Position numbers and translations under genes: made by a program. Positions 16,269-23,378 of a stretch of 42,410 nucleotides of DNA are shown here, piece after piece. The notes beneath the pieces were generated by a model. It searched no databases and was not told where the DNA came from. It worked only from the letters and a program-made list of their open reading frames with translations. The stretch lies in contig JAUYTN010000060.1 in NCBI GenBank assembly GCA_030695205.1, forward strand, positions 1 to 42,410. Reading direction: 5' to 3'. Each line of letters begins with the position of its first letter. Position 1 is the stretch's first letter. This DNA comes from Burkholderiaceae bacterium (GTDB lineage Bacteria; Pseudomonadota; Gammaproteobacteria; Burkholderiales; Burkholderiaceae_C).

Positions 16269-16287
16269 CTTTCAAAGAGGAGAAAAC

Positions 16288-16623
16288 GTGCAACTTGATC
16301 TGGACTGCAACGACGAATTTGAAGCCACCCACGACAGCGGGGTGAAGTTCACCCTGATCCCCATCGATCCGCGCGCCTACGAAAAGCTGCAGCGCCAGGC
16401 TGGCCGCGGGAAGAACGGCGAAGCTGACCCCATCGCCTTCGCGGGGCTGTTCGCCAAACAGGCCATCGTCAGATGGGAAGGAGTGAAGCAGCACTGCTCC
16501 GACGAGAACAAGCAACGGTTCGGCGAGCGCTTCGCCTTCAACGTGATGCCATGGCTGGTGAGCCAGTGCATGGACGTGGCCCGCACTATCGACGCCGAGG
16601 TGGACGCCGCAAAAAACGGCTGA
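16288..16623 (+). CDS. Tail assembly chaperone, short (G-like) product
   Basis: 111 residues from a GTG with a strong AAAGAGGAGAAAAC ribosome-binding region. It opens with QLDLDCNDEFEATHDSGVKF, as in tail assembly chaperones that coat the tape-measure protein. Three codons before its stop is the slippery heptamer AAAAAAC. Most ribosomes should stop at 16623 and make this form. It lies between tail tube and tape measure, as expected, although an immunity-type locus separates it from the tape measure here. Confidence 0.85.
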   Translation: MQLDLDCNDEFEATHDSGVKFTLIPIDPRAYEKLQRQAGRGKNGEADPIAFAGLFAKQAIVRWEGVKQHCSDENKQRFGERFAFNVMPWLVSQCMDVARTIDAEVDAAKNG

Positions 16624-16928
16624 AGGCGCGCGCCCGCTGGGAGGTGGCGTCCGGATGGGACTACATCAACGCCATCATCAAGAGCGGGCGCGAGCCGGAC
16701 CCGGAAGACCTGCCTCCCGATCTGGGCTGGGAGGAGCCCGTCTGGACCCTGTACGAGCGCATCCACACACAGTGGCGCGTCGGCATGGCCGGCCCCACTG
16801 GGCTGGATTACAATCCCGCCATCGCCATCATCCAGGCGCGCGGCTGGCAGATTGAGCGTTCCATGCTGCTGCTGCAGGCGGTTGAGATGGGGTTTATGCA
16901 GGCGTGGGGAGAACGGGACGGGGGTTGA
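16288..16928 (+). CDS. Tail assembly chaperone, -1 frameshift (GT-like) fusion product
   Basis: Reading through AAAAAAC (16611-16617) with a -1 shift joins residues 1-110 to 103 further codons ending at 16928, a 213-residue fusion. The extension includes WDYINAIIKSGREPDPEDLP and GPTGLDYNPAIAII. The downstream frame has no good independent ribosome-binding site near the junction and is exactly in the -1 register, as in lambda G/GT. Confidence 0.8.
16611..16617 (+). promoter_or_regulatory. Programmed -1 ribosomal frameshift site AAAAAAC
   Basis: The zero-frame codons are GCA AAA AAC, so the heptamer A AAA AAC is in the exact X XXY YYZ register. The zero-frame stop follows one codon later. This is among the classic bacterial slippery sequences. 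Confidence 0.88.
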
Positions 16929-16950
16929 CTCGGGGGGCGAGACTGGTGAT

Positions 16951-17400
16951 TCACAGTTTGATGTTTTGCACAGTCAACAGATTGCCGTCCAGGTCTGCCG
17001 TGGCCACGATCCGCGCGAGCACCTTGCCGCCGAAGGCGTTGGCGCCTCGATATGTCATCCACACCATGATGTGGTCTTCGCGGTCCATGTATTTCGTTTC
17101 GACGTGCTCGTAGCTGCCGGGGTCGTTCATCGCTTTTTTCACCGCAGCCTCCAGGTTGCGGTGCGCGCCGTTCCATGCGCTGAACTGCGATTCGATACGC
17201 GTCTGGCGCTGCTCGGCCGCGGTGAGCGGCACGGGTGGCGGTTTGTCCGGGGCTGCCAGCGACAGCACCAACGCCATCATGACTACTCCGGCGGCAAGCG
17301 AGCCGCCGCCGATGACGGTTTCGGACCATTCCTTGCGCTGCGCCAACCAGGCGAACGCGACGAATCCAGTAACGAACGAGAAAAAAGCGATCCATCCCAT
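16951..17400 (-). CDS. Inner-membrane protein of immI-like locus 1 (possible superinfection exclusion)
   Basis: 149 residues on the minus strand, from the ATG at 17400 with AGGGG 7 bases upstream. Two N-terminal membrane segments (about 2-22 and 33-52) are followed by a soluble domain with HVETKYMDREDHIMVWMTYR and GANAFGGKV. It lies just downstream of the Mnt-like gene on the same strand and is probably co-transcribed from the divergent regulatory region. In P22, the membrane superinfection-exclusion gene sieA lies on the mnt side of immI. I see no sequence similarity to SieA, so the role is inferred from position and topology. Confidence 0.7.
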   Translation of the reverse strand: MGWIAFFSFVTGFVAFAWLAQRKEWSETVIGGGSLAAGVVMMALVLSLAAPDKPPPVPLTAAEQRQTRIESQFSAWNGAHRNLEAAVKKAMNDPGSYEHVETKYMDREDHIMVWMTYRGANAFGGKVLARIVATADLDGNLLTVQNIKL

Positions 17401-17421
17401 CACGCGACCCCTGTGTGGCAA

Positions 17422-17889
17422 CTAGCCGCGCTCGATCAGTGTGATCAAAGCCAGCTGGACTTCCGGAGAGAGGTTTTTGAAAGCCGTGGATAGCCGCCGC
17501 TCGTCCGCCGTCAATGGATCGGAAGGTTTGACTGGAGCGGCCATCGGCATCGCGTTTGGCGCAAACGCTGCAAGGCCGGGGTAGGTTTTCTCGTTCACCT
17601 CGATCTCGCCGTCCCGCATCTTCTTCATCAGGATGGATGCGCGGATGGCGTTCACGTATTCCTCGATGGTGTTGGCGGCCATGTAGGCAGCTGCCAGCGG
17701 GTCTTTGTCAGTGACGGTTTTGATCATCCGGTACACACTGAGCTTTTCCGAAAGAATCTCGACCAACAGGGAGTTGAGGCTACGCGCCTGGGCTTCCGCT
17801 ATGGAGGCAAGCTCCGCCCTCATTTCTTCTGGCAGCCGAAGGTATAGCTGCGCGCTGTGAGTTTTGGTTTTGGCTGACCTCGTTTTCAT
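17422..17889 (-). CDS. Mnt-like ribbon-helix-helix repressor, locus 1
   Basis: 155 residues. Residues about 12-48 carry an Arc/Mnt-type RHH: beta strand AQLYLRLP, helix EEMRAELASIAEAQ, turn and helix ARSLNSLLVEILSEKL. The middle (about 50-105) is helical then Pro/Ala-rich. The C-terminus, RRLSTAFKNLSPEVQLALITLIERG, resembles the end of the second Mnt-like protein (30271) and may mediate oligomerisation. It is transcribed away from the Arc-like gene at 17993, as mnt is from arc-ant in P22. Confidence 0.82.
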   Translation of the reverse strand: MKTRSAKTKTHSAQLYLRLPEEMRAELASIAEAQARSLNSLLVEILSEKLSVYRMIKTVTDKDPLAAAYMAANTIEEYVNAIRASILMKKMRDGEIEVNEKTYPGLAAFAPNAMPMAAPVKPSDPLTADERRLSTAFKNLSPEVQLALITLIERG

Positions 17890-17992
17890 GGTGCGACTAT
17901 ATCAAAACAAAAAACCGTTGACAGATAAACATAGTGCGACTATTGTTTGTTTGTATCAGCACAGTGCTGATGTCAAACGCGAAAGGACGGGC
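17890..17992. promoter_or_regulatory. Divergent promoter-operator region of immI-like locus 1
   Basis: Rightward promoter: TTGACA (17918-17923), 17-bp spacer, TATTGT (17941-17946). Direct repeats GTGCGACTAT lie at 17891-17900 and 17934-17943, the second overlapping the -10. A perfect 15-bp palindrome, TCAGCACAGTGCTGA, lies at 17956-17970 just after the -10. The leftward promoter is weaker: TATAGT next to the first repeat. These are good candidate sites for the two RHH proteins. The region is strikingly AT-rich compared with its surroundings. Confidence 0.75.
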
Positions 17993-18160
17993 ATGGAGCA
18001 AATGAAATTAATGGTGTCCACACAGGTGCGGCTGCCGGTGCCGCTGGCCGAGAAGGTACGAGATTCTGCAGCCTGCAACAGGCGCAGCTTCAACAAGGAA
18101 GTCCAGTTCCTGCTAGAGCGGGCGCTGGAAAAGAAGGAGGCGGCTCAGCCAGCATCATGA
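17993..18160 (+). CDS. Arc-like ribbon-helix-helix protein, locus 1
   Basis: 55 residues, the size of P22 Arc (53). The strand STQVRLPVP is followed by helix LAEKVRDSAACN, the turn RRSFNKEV, and helix QFLLERALEKK. Start chosen at the ATG after AAAGGACGGGC. It heads the rightward transcript that continues into the antirepressor gene, so it probably represses its own promoter and the antirepressor, as Arc does. ATGs at 18002 and 18011 are alternatives. Confidence 0.8.
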   Translation: MEQMKLMVSTQVRLPVPLAEKVRDSAACNRRSFNKEVQFLLERALEKKEAAQPAS

Positions 18161-18170
18161 GACCAGCCAT

Positions 18171-18204
18171 AAAAAAGCCCCGACATGTTGGAGCACGTCA
18201 GGGC
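18171..18204 (-). terminator. Leftward terminator between Arc-like and antirepressor genes
   Basis: Read on the minus strand, a GCCC(T)GAC...GTCGGGGC stem (one mismatch) is followed by six T. No leftward gene ends here, so it most likely terminates a short antisense RNA starting in the antirepressor leader. P22 has the sar antisense RNA at exactly this place, between arc and ant. I could not identify a convincing leftward promoter. Confidence 0.55.
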
Positions 18205-18244
18205 CGGTGCATTACCCCTACTCACGGAAATGAAAGGAAGCAAG

Positions 18245-18799
18245 ATGCAATCCAATGCTAGCACAAATGCGGTTCTTGTCTTTGAAGATACCGAGTTCGA
18301 CATCGTCGATATCCATAATGTCCCGTGGCTAAGGGGTAACCAAATTGGTGACGCCTTGGGGTATCAAAACACCCGGCAGGATATTCAAAAAATCTACGAC
18401 CGCAACGCCGACGAGTTCACCGACGAGATGACCCAGCTCGTCGAACTGGACACCGCCGGCGGTCGTCAGCAGGTCCGCATCTTCTCCCCTCGCGGCTGCT
18501 ATCTGATCAGCATGCTGTCCCGCACCGAGCGGGCCAAGGACTTCCGCCGCTGGGTGCTCGACGTGCTGGAAGGCCGCGCCATGCCCCGCGAGGTGGGTCG
18601 CGTGACGGTACCCCAGCAGATTGCCCTGCACCGCCTGCTCGCCTCGCTGGTGCGCACGGTGAAAGAGGAAACATCGCCGGGCGTGCGCCGGGCGCTGCAC
18701 GCGCAGGTGTCGCATGTGTGCCGCATGCTTTCGCTGCCCGTGCCTGCGCTCGCGAACATCGGCAAGGACGACCCCCAAGAAAAGCTGCCGGGGGTGTGA
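18245..18799 (+). CDS. Antirepressor with Bro-N domain, locus 1
   Basis: 184 residues from the ATG at 18245, preceded by GAAAGGAAG. Residues about 8-120 form a Bro-N domain (EFDIVDIHNVPWLRGNQIG, LGYQNTRQDI, FSPRGCYLISMLSRTERA, FRRWVLDVLEG). The remaining 65 residues are helical. Bro-N proteins act as antirepressors or DNA-binding regulators in many phages. Position after the Arc-like gene corresponds to P22 ant. Possible targets are the phage's own repressor circuits or those of a resident prophage. Confidence 0.85.
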   Translation: MQSNASTNAVLVFEDTEFDIVDIHNVPWLRGNQIGDALGYQNTRQDIQKIYDRNADEFTDEMTQLVELDTAGGRQQVRIFSPRGCYLISMLSRTERAKDFRRWVLDVLEGRAMPREVGRVTVPQQIALHRLLASLVRTVKEETSPGVRRALHAQVSHVCRMLSLPVPALANIGKDDPQEKLPGV

Positions 18800-18800
18800 C

Positions 18801-19040
18801 ATGGCAGACACACTGACGCTTGAAGGTATCCAGGCACGGGTTAACCAGGTCGCGGACCAGATGGAGGCGGGCGACACTGAGGTCATCTTCGGCAAGTCCG
18901 CGCCGCCGAAGGACGTGGTGCACTTTGTCATGGACGTGCTGGTGGCGAACTCGGGCATGGATCACGCCGACATCGATGCGCTGATCCACGTGGCTGCCTA
19001 TGTCCTGATCCAGGGGAGGGCGCGCCATGGCAGCCACTGA
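18801..19040 (+). CDS. Small protein downstream of antirepressor 1
   Basis: 79 residues; helical, with GDTEVIFGKSAPPKDVVHFV and a SGMDHADIDALIHVAAYVLI segment. It starts one base after the antirepressor stop. No family recognised. With the next two genes it forms a short cargo cluster between the immunity-type locus and the tape measure. Confidence 0.68.
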   Translation: MADTLTLEGIQARVNQVADQMEAGDTEVIFGKSAPPKDVVHFVMDVLVANSGMDHADIDALIHVAAYVLIQGRARHGSH

Positions 19041-19230
19041 CAAAACACCCCAGGTGCTGGCGCAGCAGATGGATCTGCCGAAAACCGCCAGCCCCGGCGC
19101 GATCCTGCTTTTCAACACCTTCCGGGAGGAAATATTCGAGGCCCTTGCCAGCCGGGGCTGGATCAAGATGGTGAAGCACGAGGAAAAGCCGGTGGAGGAA
19201 GGGGGCGGCCATGGCGACTCGGCGCTATAA
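19027..19230 (+). CDS. Small protein, cargo cluster gene 2
   Basis: 67 residues, overlapping the previous gene by 14 bp. Contains MDLPKTASPGAILLFNTFRE and a basic helix. Acidic Gly-rich end. No family recognised; coding status rests on overlap with both neighbours and a normal start. Confidence 0.62.
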   Translation: MAATDKTPQVLAQQMDLPKTASPGAILLFNTFREEIFEALASRGWIKMVKHEEKPVEEGGGHGDSAL

Positions 19231-19393
19231 GGTGATCCTGACCACAGTGGATACCGGCAAGCATGAGTTCACGCGGCGGGCCAGCAACCCGATCGACGCG
19301 ATGCTGAAGGTGTTGAAGTATTTGGGCATGGATGGCCTTTACGAGCCGCCGTTCCAGATATTCGTCCAACCCATAGGGCCGGTGCGGCCCTGA
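19211..19393 (+). CDS. Small protein, cargo cluster gene 3
   Basis: 60 residues, beginning inside the previous gene. A beta-strand start (RYKVILTTVDTGKHEFTRRA) then a helix (NPIDAMLKVLKYLGMDG). No family recognised. It is the last gene before a strong terminator and boundary-motif copy 3. Confidence 0.65.
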   Translation: MATRRYKVILTTVDTGKHEFTRRASNPIDAMLKVLKYLGMDGLYEPPFQIFVQPIGPVRP

Positions 19394-19397
19394 CCCG

Positions 19398-19422
19398 ATG
19401 GCGGCTTAGGCCGCCATTTTTT
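19398..19422 (+). terminator. Rho-independent terminator upstream of the tape measure
   Basis: Stem ATGGCGGC (19398-19405), loop TTAG, stem GCCGCCAT (19410-19417), then a run of T. It separates the immunity-type locus transcript from the tape-measure transcript, with motif copy 3 starting 7 bp later. Confidence 0.9.
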
Positions 19423-19428
19423 ATGCAC

Positions 19429-19454
19429 TTTCGCCCCCCGTGAAACCGCTTGCC
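19429..19454 (+). promoter_or_regulatory. Late-module boundary motif, copy 3 (candidate promoter)
   Basis: The core CCCCCCGTGAAACCGCTTGC is at 19434-19453. The 30 bases 19425-19454 are identical to 23292-23321. The motif follows a terminator and precedes the tape-measure ATG, which lies 27 bases after its TTG. The sequence between motif and ATG is also similar to copy 4 (GATGGGC, then AGC or GGC, then ATGGG). Confidence 0.7.
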
Positions 19455-19476
19455 CGCATGCTCCACGATGGGCAGC

Positions 19477-21660
19477 ATGGGTGACCGCGAAAACGAAATC
19501 CGCATTGACATCGAGGCCAATGTATCCGGCTTTAAGGCGGGTGTCAGCCAGGCGGGGGATAGCCTCGGAAAACTGCGGTCGGAATTCGACAAGTCCGGCC
19601 CCGCTGCCCGTTCTTTCAGTCAGCACACCCAGGCGGCGGAATCTGCCGCGAACAAGCTCGATGGCGTTTTGCTTGGCCTCGCAAAGCGCGTGGCCGTGGT
19701 CTTTGTCGGCTGGAAGGCAATCGACGCCATCAAGGAGTCTGCGCTGCTCAATGCGCGGCTCGAAACGCTGGACATCGTTCTGACTTCTGTGGGCCGCAAT
19801 GTCGGCCACAGCGGGGCCGAGATGCAGGCTTATGCCGAGGAGGTGCGCGGCATGGGTATCTCGATGCTGGAATCGCGGCAGACGGTGATCAGCATGGCGC
19901 AGGCGAACATGGACCTGAGCCAGGCGACCAAGCTGGCGCGCGTTGCGCAGGACGCTGCGGTGATCGGCCAGATCAATTCGTCCGAGGCACTAAACACACT
20001 CATCCACGGCATCCGGAGCGCGCAGACGGACGTGCTGCGGACCATCGGCATCAACGTGAACTTCGAGGCTTCCTATGCAAGCCTTGCCGAGCAGATCGGC
20101 AAGAACGCGAGCGACCTCAGCGAGGCGGAGAAAGCGCAAGCCCGCACCAATGCGGTGATGGCGGCCGGGGAGCGAATTGCCGGAACCTACGAGGCGGCGA
20201 TGGGCACGGCCGGCAAGCAGATCGGCTCGATGACGCGCCAGGTTGAAGACCTGAAGGTCAAGTTCGGCGCGACCTTCAATGATGTTCTGACCACGTCCGT
20301 GTTCGCCCTGTCGGAGGCGCTGAAGGCCGTCGACAGCAAGGCGAACGACATGGGCAAGACGTTCGAAGTGGTCGGCGAATACCTGGCTGGCGGATTGGTC
20401 AACGTGCTCCAGGCTTTTCTGGTTGTTGGCGCGAATGTGGTGTTCGTGTTCAAGGGCATCGGAAACGAGATCGGCGGCATCGCGGCGCAGCTTTCGCGCC
20501 TTGCCGTGGGTGACTTCAAGGGCTTCTCCGCCATCGGGAAGATGATGAGGGAGGATGCTGCGATCGCCCGAAGCGAGCTTGACACCTTTGAGAAAAAAAT
20601 CCTTGGCATCAACAAGTCCGTTGTCAAGAGTCCGCTACCTGCAGGCGGCACGATGGGCTCCGGAGCAACTGGTGGATCTGGCGCCGCTGGAGGTTCGACA
20701 GGGTCTGGATCAAAAACCACCCGGTCCATCGACCAGGCTGATATCTACAACGACGAGATGGCGCGCAACGCCAAGCTCATCGCCGACGAAACCGAGCGCA
20801 TTTCCGGCGATTACTCTTTTATGGCGCAGGTTGATCTTGCGCAGAACACGGCGTTGTTCAAGCAGGAATGGATTGACGCTGGGCGCGCGTTGAAGGACGA
20901 GATGGCGACCCCGCTGGAGGAATTCGAACAGCGCCTGGACTACATCAACGAGCTGTGGCGGATTGGTGCCATCGACATCGAGACCTATGACCGGGCGATG
21001 GCGGACGCTTTCGACCGGACGGCAAAAACCGGCGAGGACAAGTTCGCGGACCTCAAGCGCGCGGTCGAAGGCTTTGGCAAGGACGCGGCGAACGCCTTTG
21101 CCGACTGGGCGATGGGGGCGGAGACGAGCATTGGCGACGTGGCCCAGGCCTGGGCGCGCGAGATGCTGTCGATGATGGCCTACAAGCAGCTGTTCGAGCC
21201 GATGGCGAATGCCGCCGGCAACATGCTCACGACCGCGATGAGCGCGATCTTTTCGGCCAAGGGCAACGCGTTCGAGGGGCCGAGCGGGATGGCGGCCTAC
21301 CGCAACCAGGTGGTGGACCGGCCGACGATCGTGCCGCTGGCAAAGGGCGCGGCGGTGATCGGGGAGAAGCCGGGAAGCCCGGGCGAGGGCGTGTTTCCGC
21401 TCACCCGCATGCGCAACGGCGACCTTGGCGTGCAGGTCGCCGGCGGCGGCGGCGCGACGCTGGTCGTGAACCTGATCGAATCCCCCGGCAACGGCGGCAA
21501 GACCGAGCAGCGCCAGGACAACAACGGAAGCAACATCCTCGACGTCTATGTGGAAAAGATCAAAGGCAGCATCGCCGGCGACATTTCCGCAGGACGCGGG
21601 GCCATCCCCAACGCGCTGGCCGGCACCTACGGCCTCAACCGCGTGGCGGGGGCGTACTGA
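19477..21660 (+). CDS. Tape-measure protein
   Basis: 727 residues from the ATG at 19477. It opens with IRIDIEANVSGFKAGVSQAG, typical of tape-measure proteins, and is then largely helical and Ala-rich, with a hydrophobic segment at about 300-340 (YLAGGLVNVLQAFLVVGANV). A Gly/Ser linker lies at about 390-415. The C-terminus (FEGPSGMAAYRNQVVDRPTI, GEGVFPLTRMRNGDLGVQV) is the conserved lambda gpH-type end. It sets tail length and enters the host at DNA injection. A TTG start at 19450 is possible but disfavoured, because the region up to 19477 matches copy 4, which is not part of a long gene. Confidence 0.92.
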   Translation: MGDRENEIRIDIEANVSGFKAGVSQAGDSLGKLRSEFDKSGPAARSFSQHTQAAESAANKLDGVLLGLAKRVAVVFVGWKAIDAIKESALLNARLETLDIVLTSVGRNVGHSGAEMQAYAEEVRGMGISMLESRQTVISMAQANMDLSQATKLARVAQDAAVIGQINSSEALNTLIHGIRSAQTDVLRTIGINVNFEASYASLAEQIGKNASDLSEAEKAQARTNAVMAAGERIAGTYEAAMGTAGKQIGSMTRQVEDLKVKFGATFNDVLTTSVFALSEALKAVDSKANDMGKTFEVVGEYLAGGLVNVLQAFLVVGANVVFVFKGIGNEIGGIAAQLSRLAVGDFKGFSAIGKMMREDAAIARSELDTFEKKILGINKSVVKSPLPAGGTMGSGATGGSGAAGGSTGSGSKTTRSIDQADIYNDEMARNAKLIADETERISGDYSFMAQVDLAQNTALFKQEWIDAGRALKDEMATPLEEFEQRLDYINELWRIGAIDIETYDRAMADAFDRTAKTGEDKFADLKRAVEGFGKDAANAFADWAMGAETSIGDVAQAWAREMLSMMAYKQLFEPMANAAGNMLTTAMSAIFSAKGNAFEGPSGMAAYRNQVVDRPTIVPLAKGAAVIGEKPGSPGEGVFPLTRMRNGDLGVQVAGGGGATLVVNLIESPGNGGKTEQRQDNNGSNILDVYVEKIKGSIAGDISAGRGAIPNALAGTYGLNRVAGAY

Positions 21661-21678
21661 TCAACGGAAAGGGCGGAC

Positions 21679-23238
21679 ATGGCCAAGCAGACCATCAACC
21701 ACGGCACCACGGCAGGCGACAAGACGGGCGAGAGCCTGTTTGCTGCGTTCAAGAAGTCGAAGGAGAACTTCGACGAGCTGTATGGCGCGAAGCCTACGTT
21801 CGTGGCTGACGAGGCCGCGCTGCCGGTGATGGGGGAGGCGGCGAAGATTTATGTGGCGATCGATACGGGGGTGCTGTATCGGTGGGGGGGGAGTGCTTAT
21901 GTGGCGCTTACGTTCGGGGTTGGTACCGACGCCTCCGGCAACACGGCGCTGGTGGGGGCGGATGGGGCATTATTTTCACTTTTTGGTCCAAGTGTTTTGA
22001 CAGTCGGAGCTAAAGGCAGGTTTGCAACCCTGCGCGATGCCATTGATTACATCAACACGCAGACCTATATTGAAACCTTGCACACTGGATCGTACACATA
22101 CGCTGACGGCGCTCGCATCCTGACGGCATCGGCCAACATTTCCACCGGCACAATCGGTAAGCAGCTTTTTCTTCAGCACGATACCGACGCGCTGCTGTAT
22201 CCGATTGAAGTCCACAATCAGCCATCTTCCAGCGCCATAATGCGCCCGTTTTATCCGCTGTATGGGCGTACCGCTGGGGCAACCGATTTTTCTATCGTCA
22301 GTCCTACCGCAAATTGGGTGATCGTGCTTCTCCCCGGCCGGCACGCTGGCGACGGCGCACCGCTGGAAATTCCGCCATTCACAAGCGTCATCGGATACGG
22401 CAAAGAGGCCTGCATTTTTGAGGATGAGGTCTCAGCCATCAACCGGGGCATCATTGAAATACCGGCTTCGTCTCAGCATGTCGTTCTTAAAGGGTTCTCC
22501 GTGTTCAACCACGGCACAGCACGCGGCGGTAGCGTGATGCTCACGGATGAGAACGCCTCTGTAATCACCACCGGACAGCGAATTGTTATTGATGACTTCC
22601 ATACACAGTCAATCGGCGGGTCGGAGGATGGCATCTGGAAAAGGTCCGACACCAAAAACGTGCTTGATAGCATCAGGATTAATAACCTGAGCGGGACCGG
22701 ATACTACGACACCATTGCGCTTTTCGGCTGCCGCTCCGTCGATATTACTGACTGCGATATTTACTCAATTAACGCACCGGACCAAGACTTGCCGCAGTCC
22801 TGCTCGCTTTCTGGAAACTCTCTGGTTAACTCGACGTTCCGGGTATCGAGAAACAATTTCCGCGCATATAACGGATCAACCGCCTTTTCTGCAGCCGCTA
22901 TCGCCTGCAAGGTATCGGCGACGACTGCCGGCACAAAAAACACTTATGTCCGATTCGACAACAACATCGTCGAAGTTGAGGGCAAACCGACCAGCCCGGT
23001 TATCCCGAGCCTCGAGTCAAATGCCTTTGGGCTGCAAGTGGCCGAGTCTGGCGTAGCGGTCGGGGATTTGGTCGTTCATGCCGCAAACAATATTTTTGAC
23101 TGCTATGGAGCTGATTTGAACTATGCCATCAATTCCGGGGCAAGTGGCGTCGTATTCTCGACCAATAACCGCAACTCCGCAGGATCGGCAATCACCACCG
23201 GGACGGTAGGCGGCGGGTCGCTGACTGTTGTGCTCTGA
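21679..23238 (+). CDS. Tail spike/fibre with beta-helix fold
   Basis: 519 residues. The N-terminal 95 residues, encoded in GC-rich DNA, are a phage attachment-type segment (NHGTTAGDKTGESLFAAFKK, ENFDELYG). From about residue 100 the DNA is clearly less GC-rich. The protein there shows pectate-lyase-like beta-helix rungs (ITDCDIYSINAPD, STFRVSRNNFRAYNG, TYVRFDNNIVEVEG). The ATLRDAIDYI segment is typical of tail spikes. It probably binds or degrades surface polysaccharide. Its place between the tape measure and tail-tip genes is unusual. The composition shift suggests a swapped receptor-binding domain. Confidence 0.8.
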   Translation: MAKQTINHGTTAGDKTGESLFAAFKKSKENFDELYGAKPTFVADEAALPVMGEAAKIYVAIDTGVLYRWGGSAYVALTFGVGTDASGNTALVGADGALFSLFGPSVLTVGAKGRFATLRDAIDYINTQTYIETLHTGSYTYADGARILTASANISTGTIGKQLFLQHDTDALLYPIEVHNQPSSSAIMRPFYPLYGRTAGATDFSIVSPTANWVIVLLPGRHAGDGAPLEIPPFTSVIGYGKEACIFEDEVSAINRGIIEIPASSQHVVLKGFSVFNHGTARGGSVMLTDENASVITTGQRIVIDDFHTQSIGGSEDGIWKRSDTKNVLDSIRINNLSGTGYYDTIALFGCRSVDITDCDIYSINAPDQDLPQSCSLSGNSLVNSTFRVSRNNFRAYNGSTAFSAAAIACKVSATTAGTKNTYVRFDNNIVEVEGKPTSPVIPSLESNAFGLQVAESGVAVGDLVVHAANNIFDCYGADLNYAINSGASGVVFSTNNRNSAGSAITTGTVGGGSLTVVL

Positions 23239-23254
23239 CCCCCAATAACCACCC

Positions 23255-23277
23255 AGCCGCCGAATAGGGCGGCTTTT
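23255..23277 (+). terminator. Rho-independent terminator after the spike gene
   Basis: Stem AGCCGCC (23255-23261) with GGCGGCT (23268-23274) and TTTT. It ends 18 bp before motif copy 4. Confidence 0.8.
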
Positions 23278-23295
23278 AACGCCATCCCGGTGCAC

Positions 23296-23321
23296 TTTCG
23301 CCCCCCGTGAAACCGCTTGCC
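23296..23321 (+). promoter_or_regulatory. Late-module boundary motif, copy 4 (candidate promoter)
   Basis: Core CCCCCCGTGAAACCGCTTGC at 23301-23320, after a terminator. An ATG again lies 27 bases after the TTG, at 23344, but here it opens only an 11-residue frame whose stop overlaps the ATG of the real gene (TGATGG at 23377-23382). The short frame may be a translated leader or a relic of the duplicated element. Confidence 0.68.
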
Positions 23322-23378
23322 ACGCTGCTCCAAGATGGGCGGCATGGGCAATTCCGCTATTGAAACCTGTTCGGCCTG

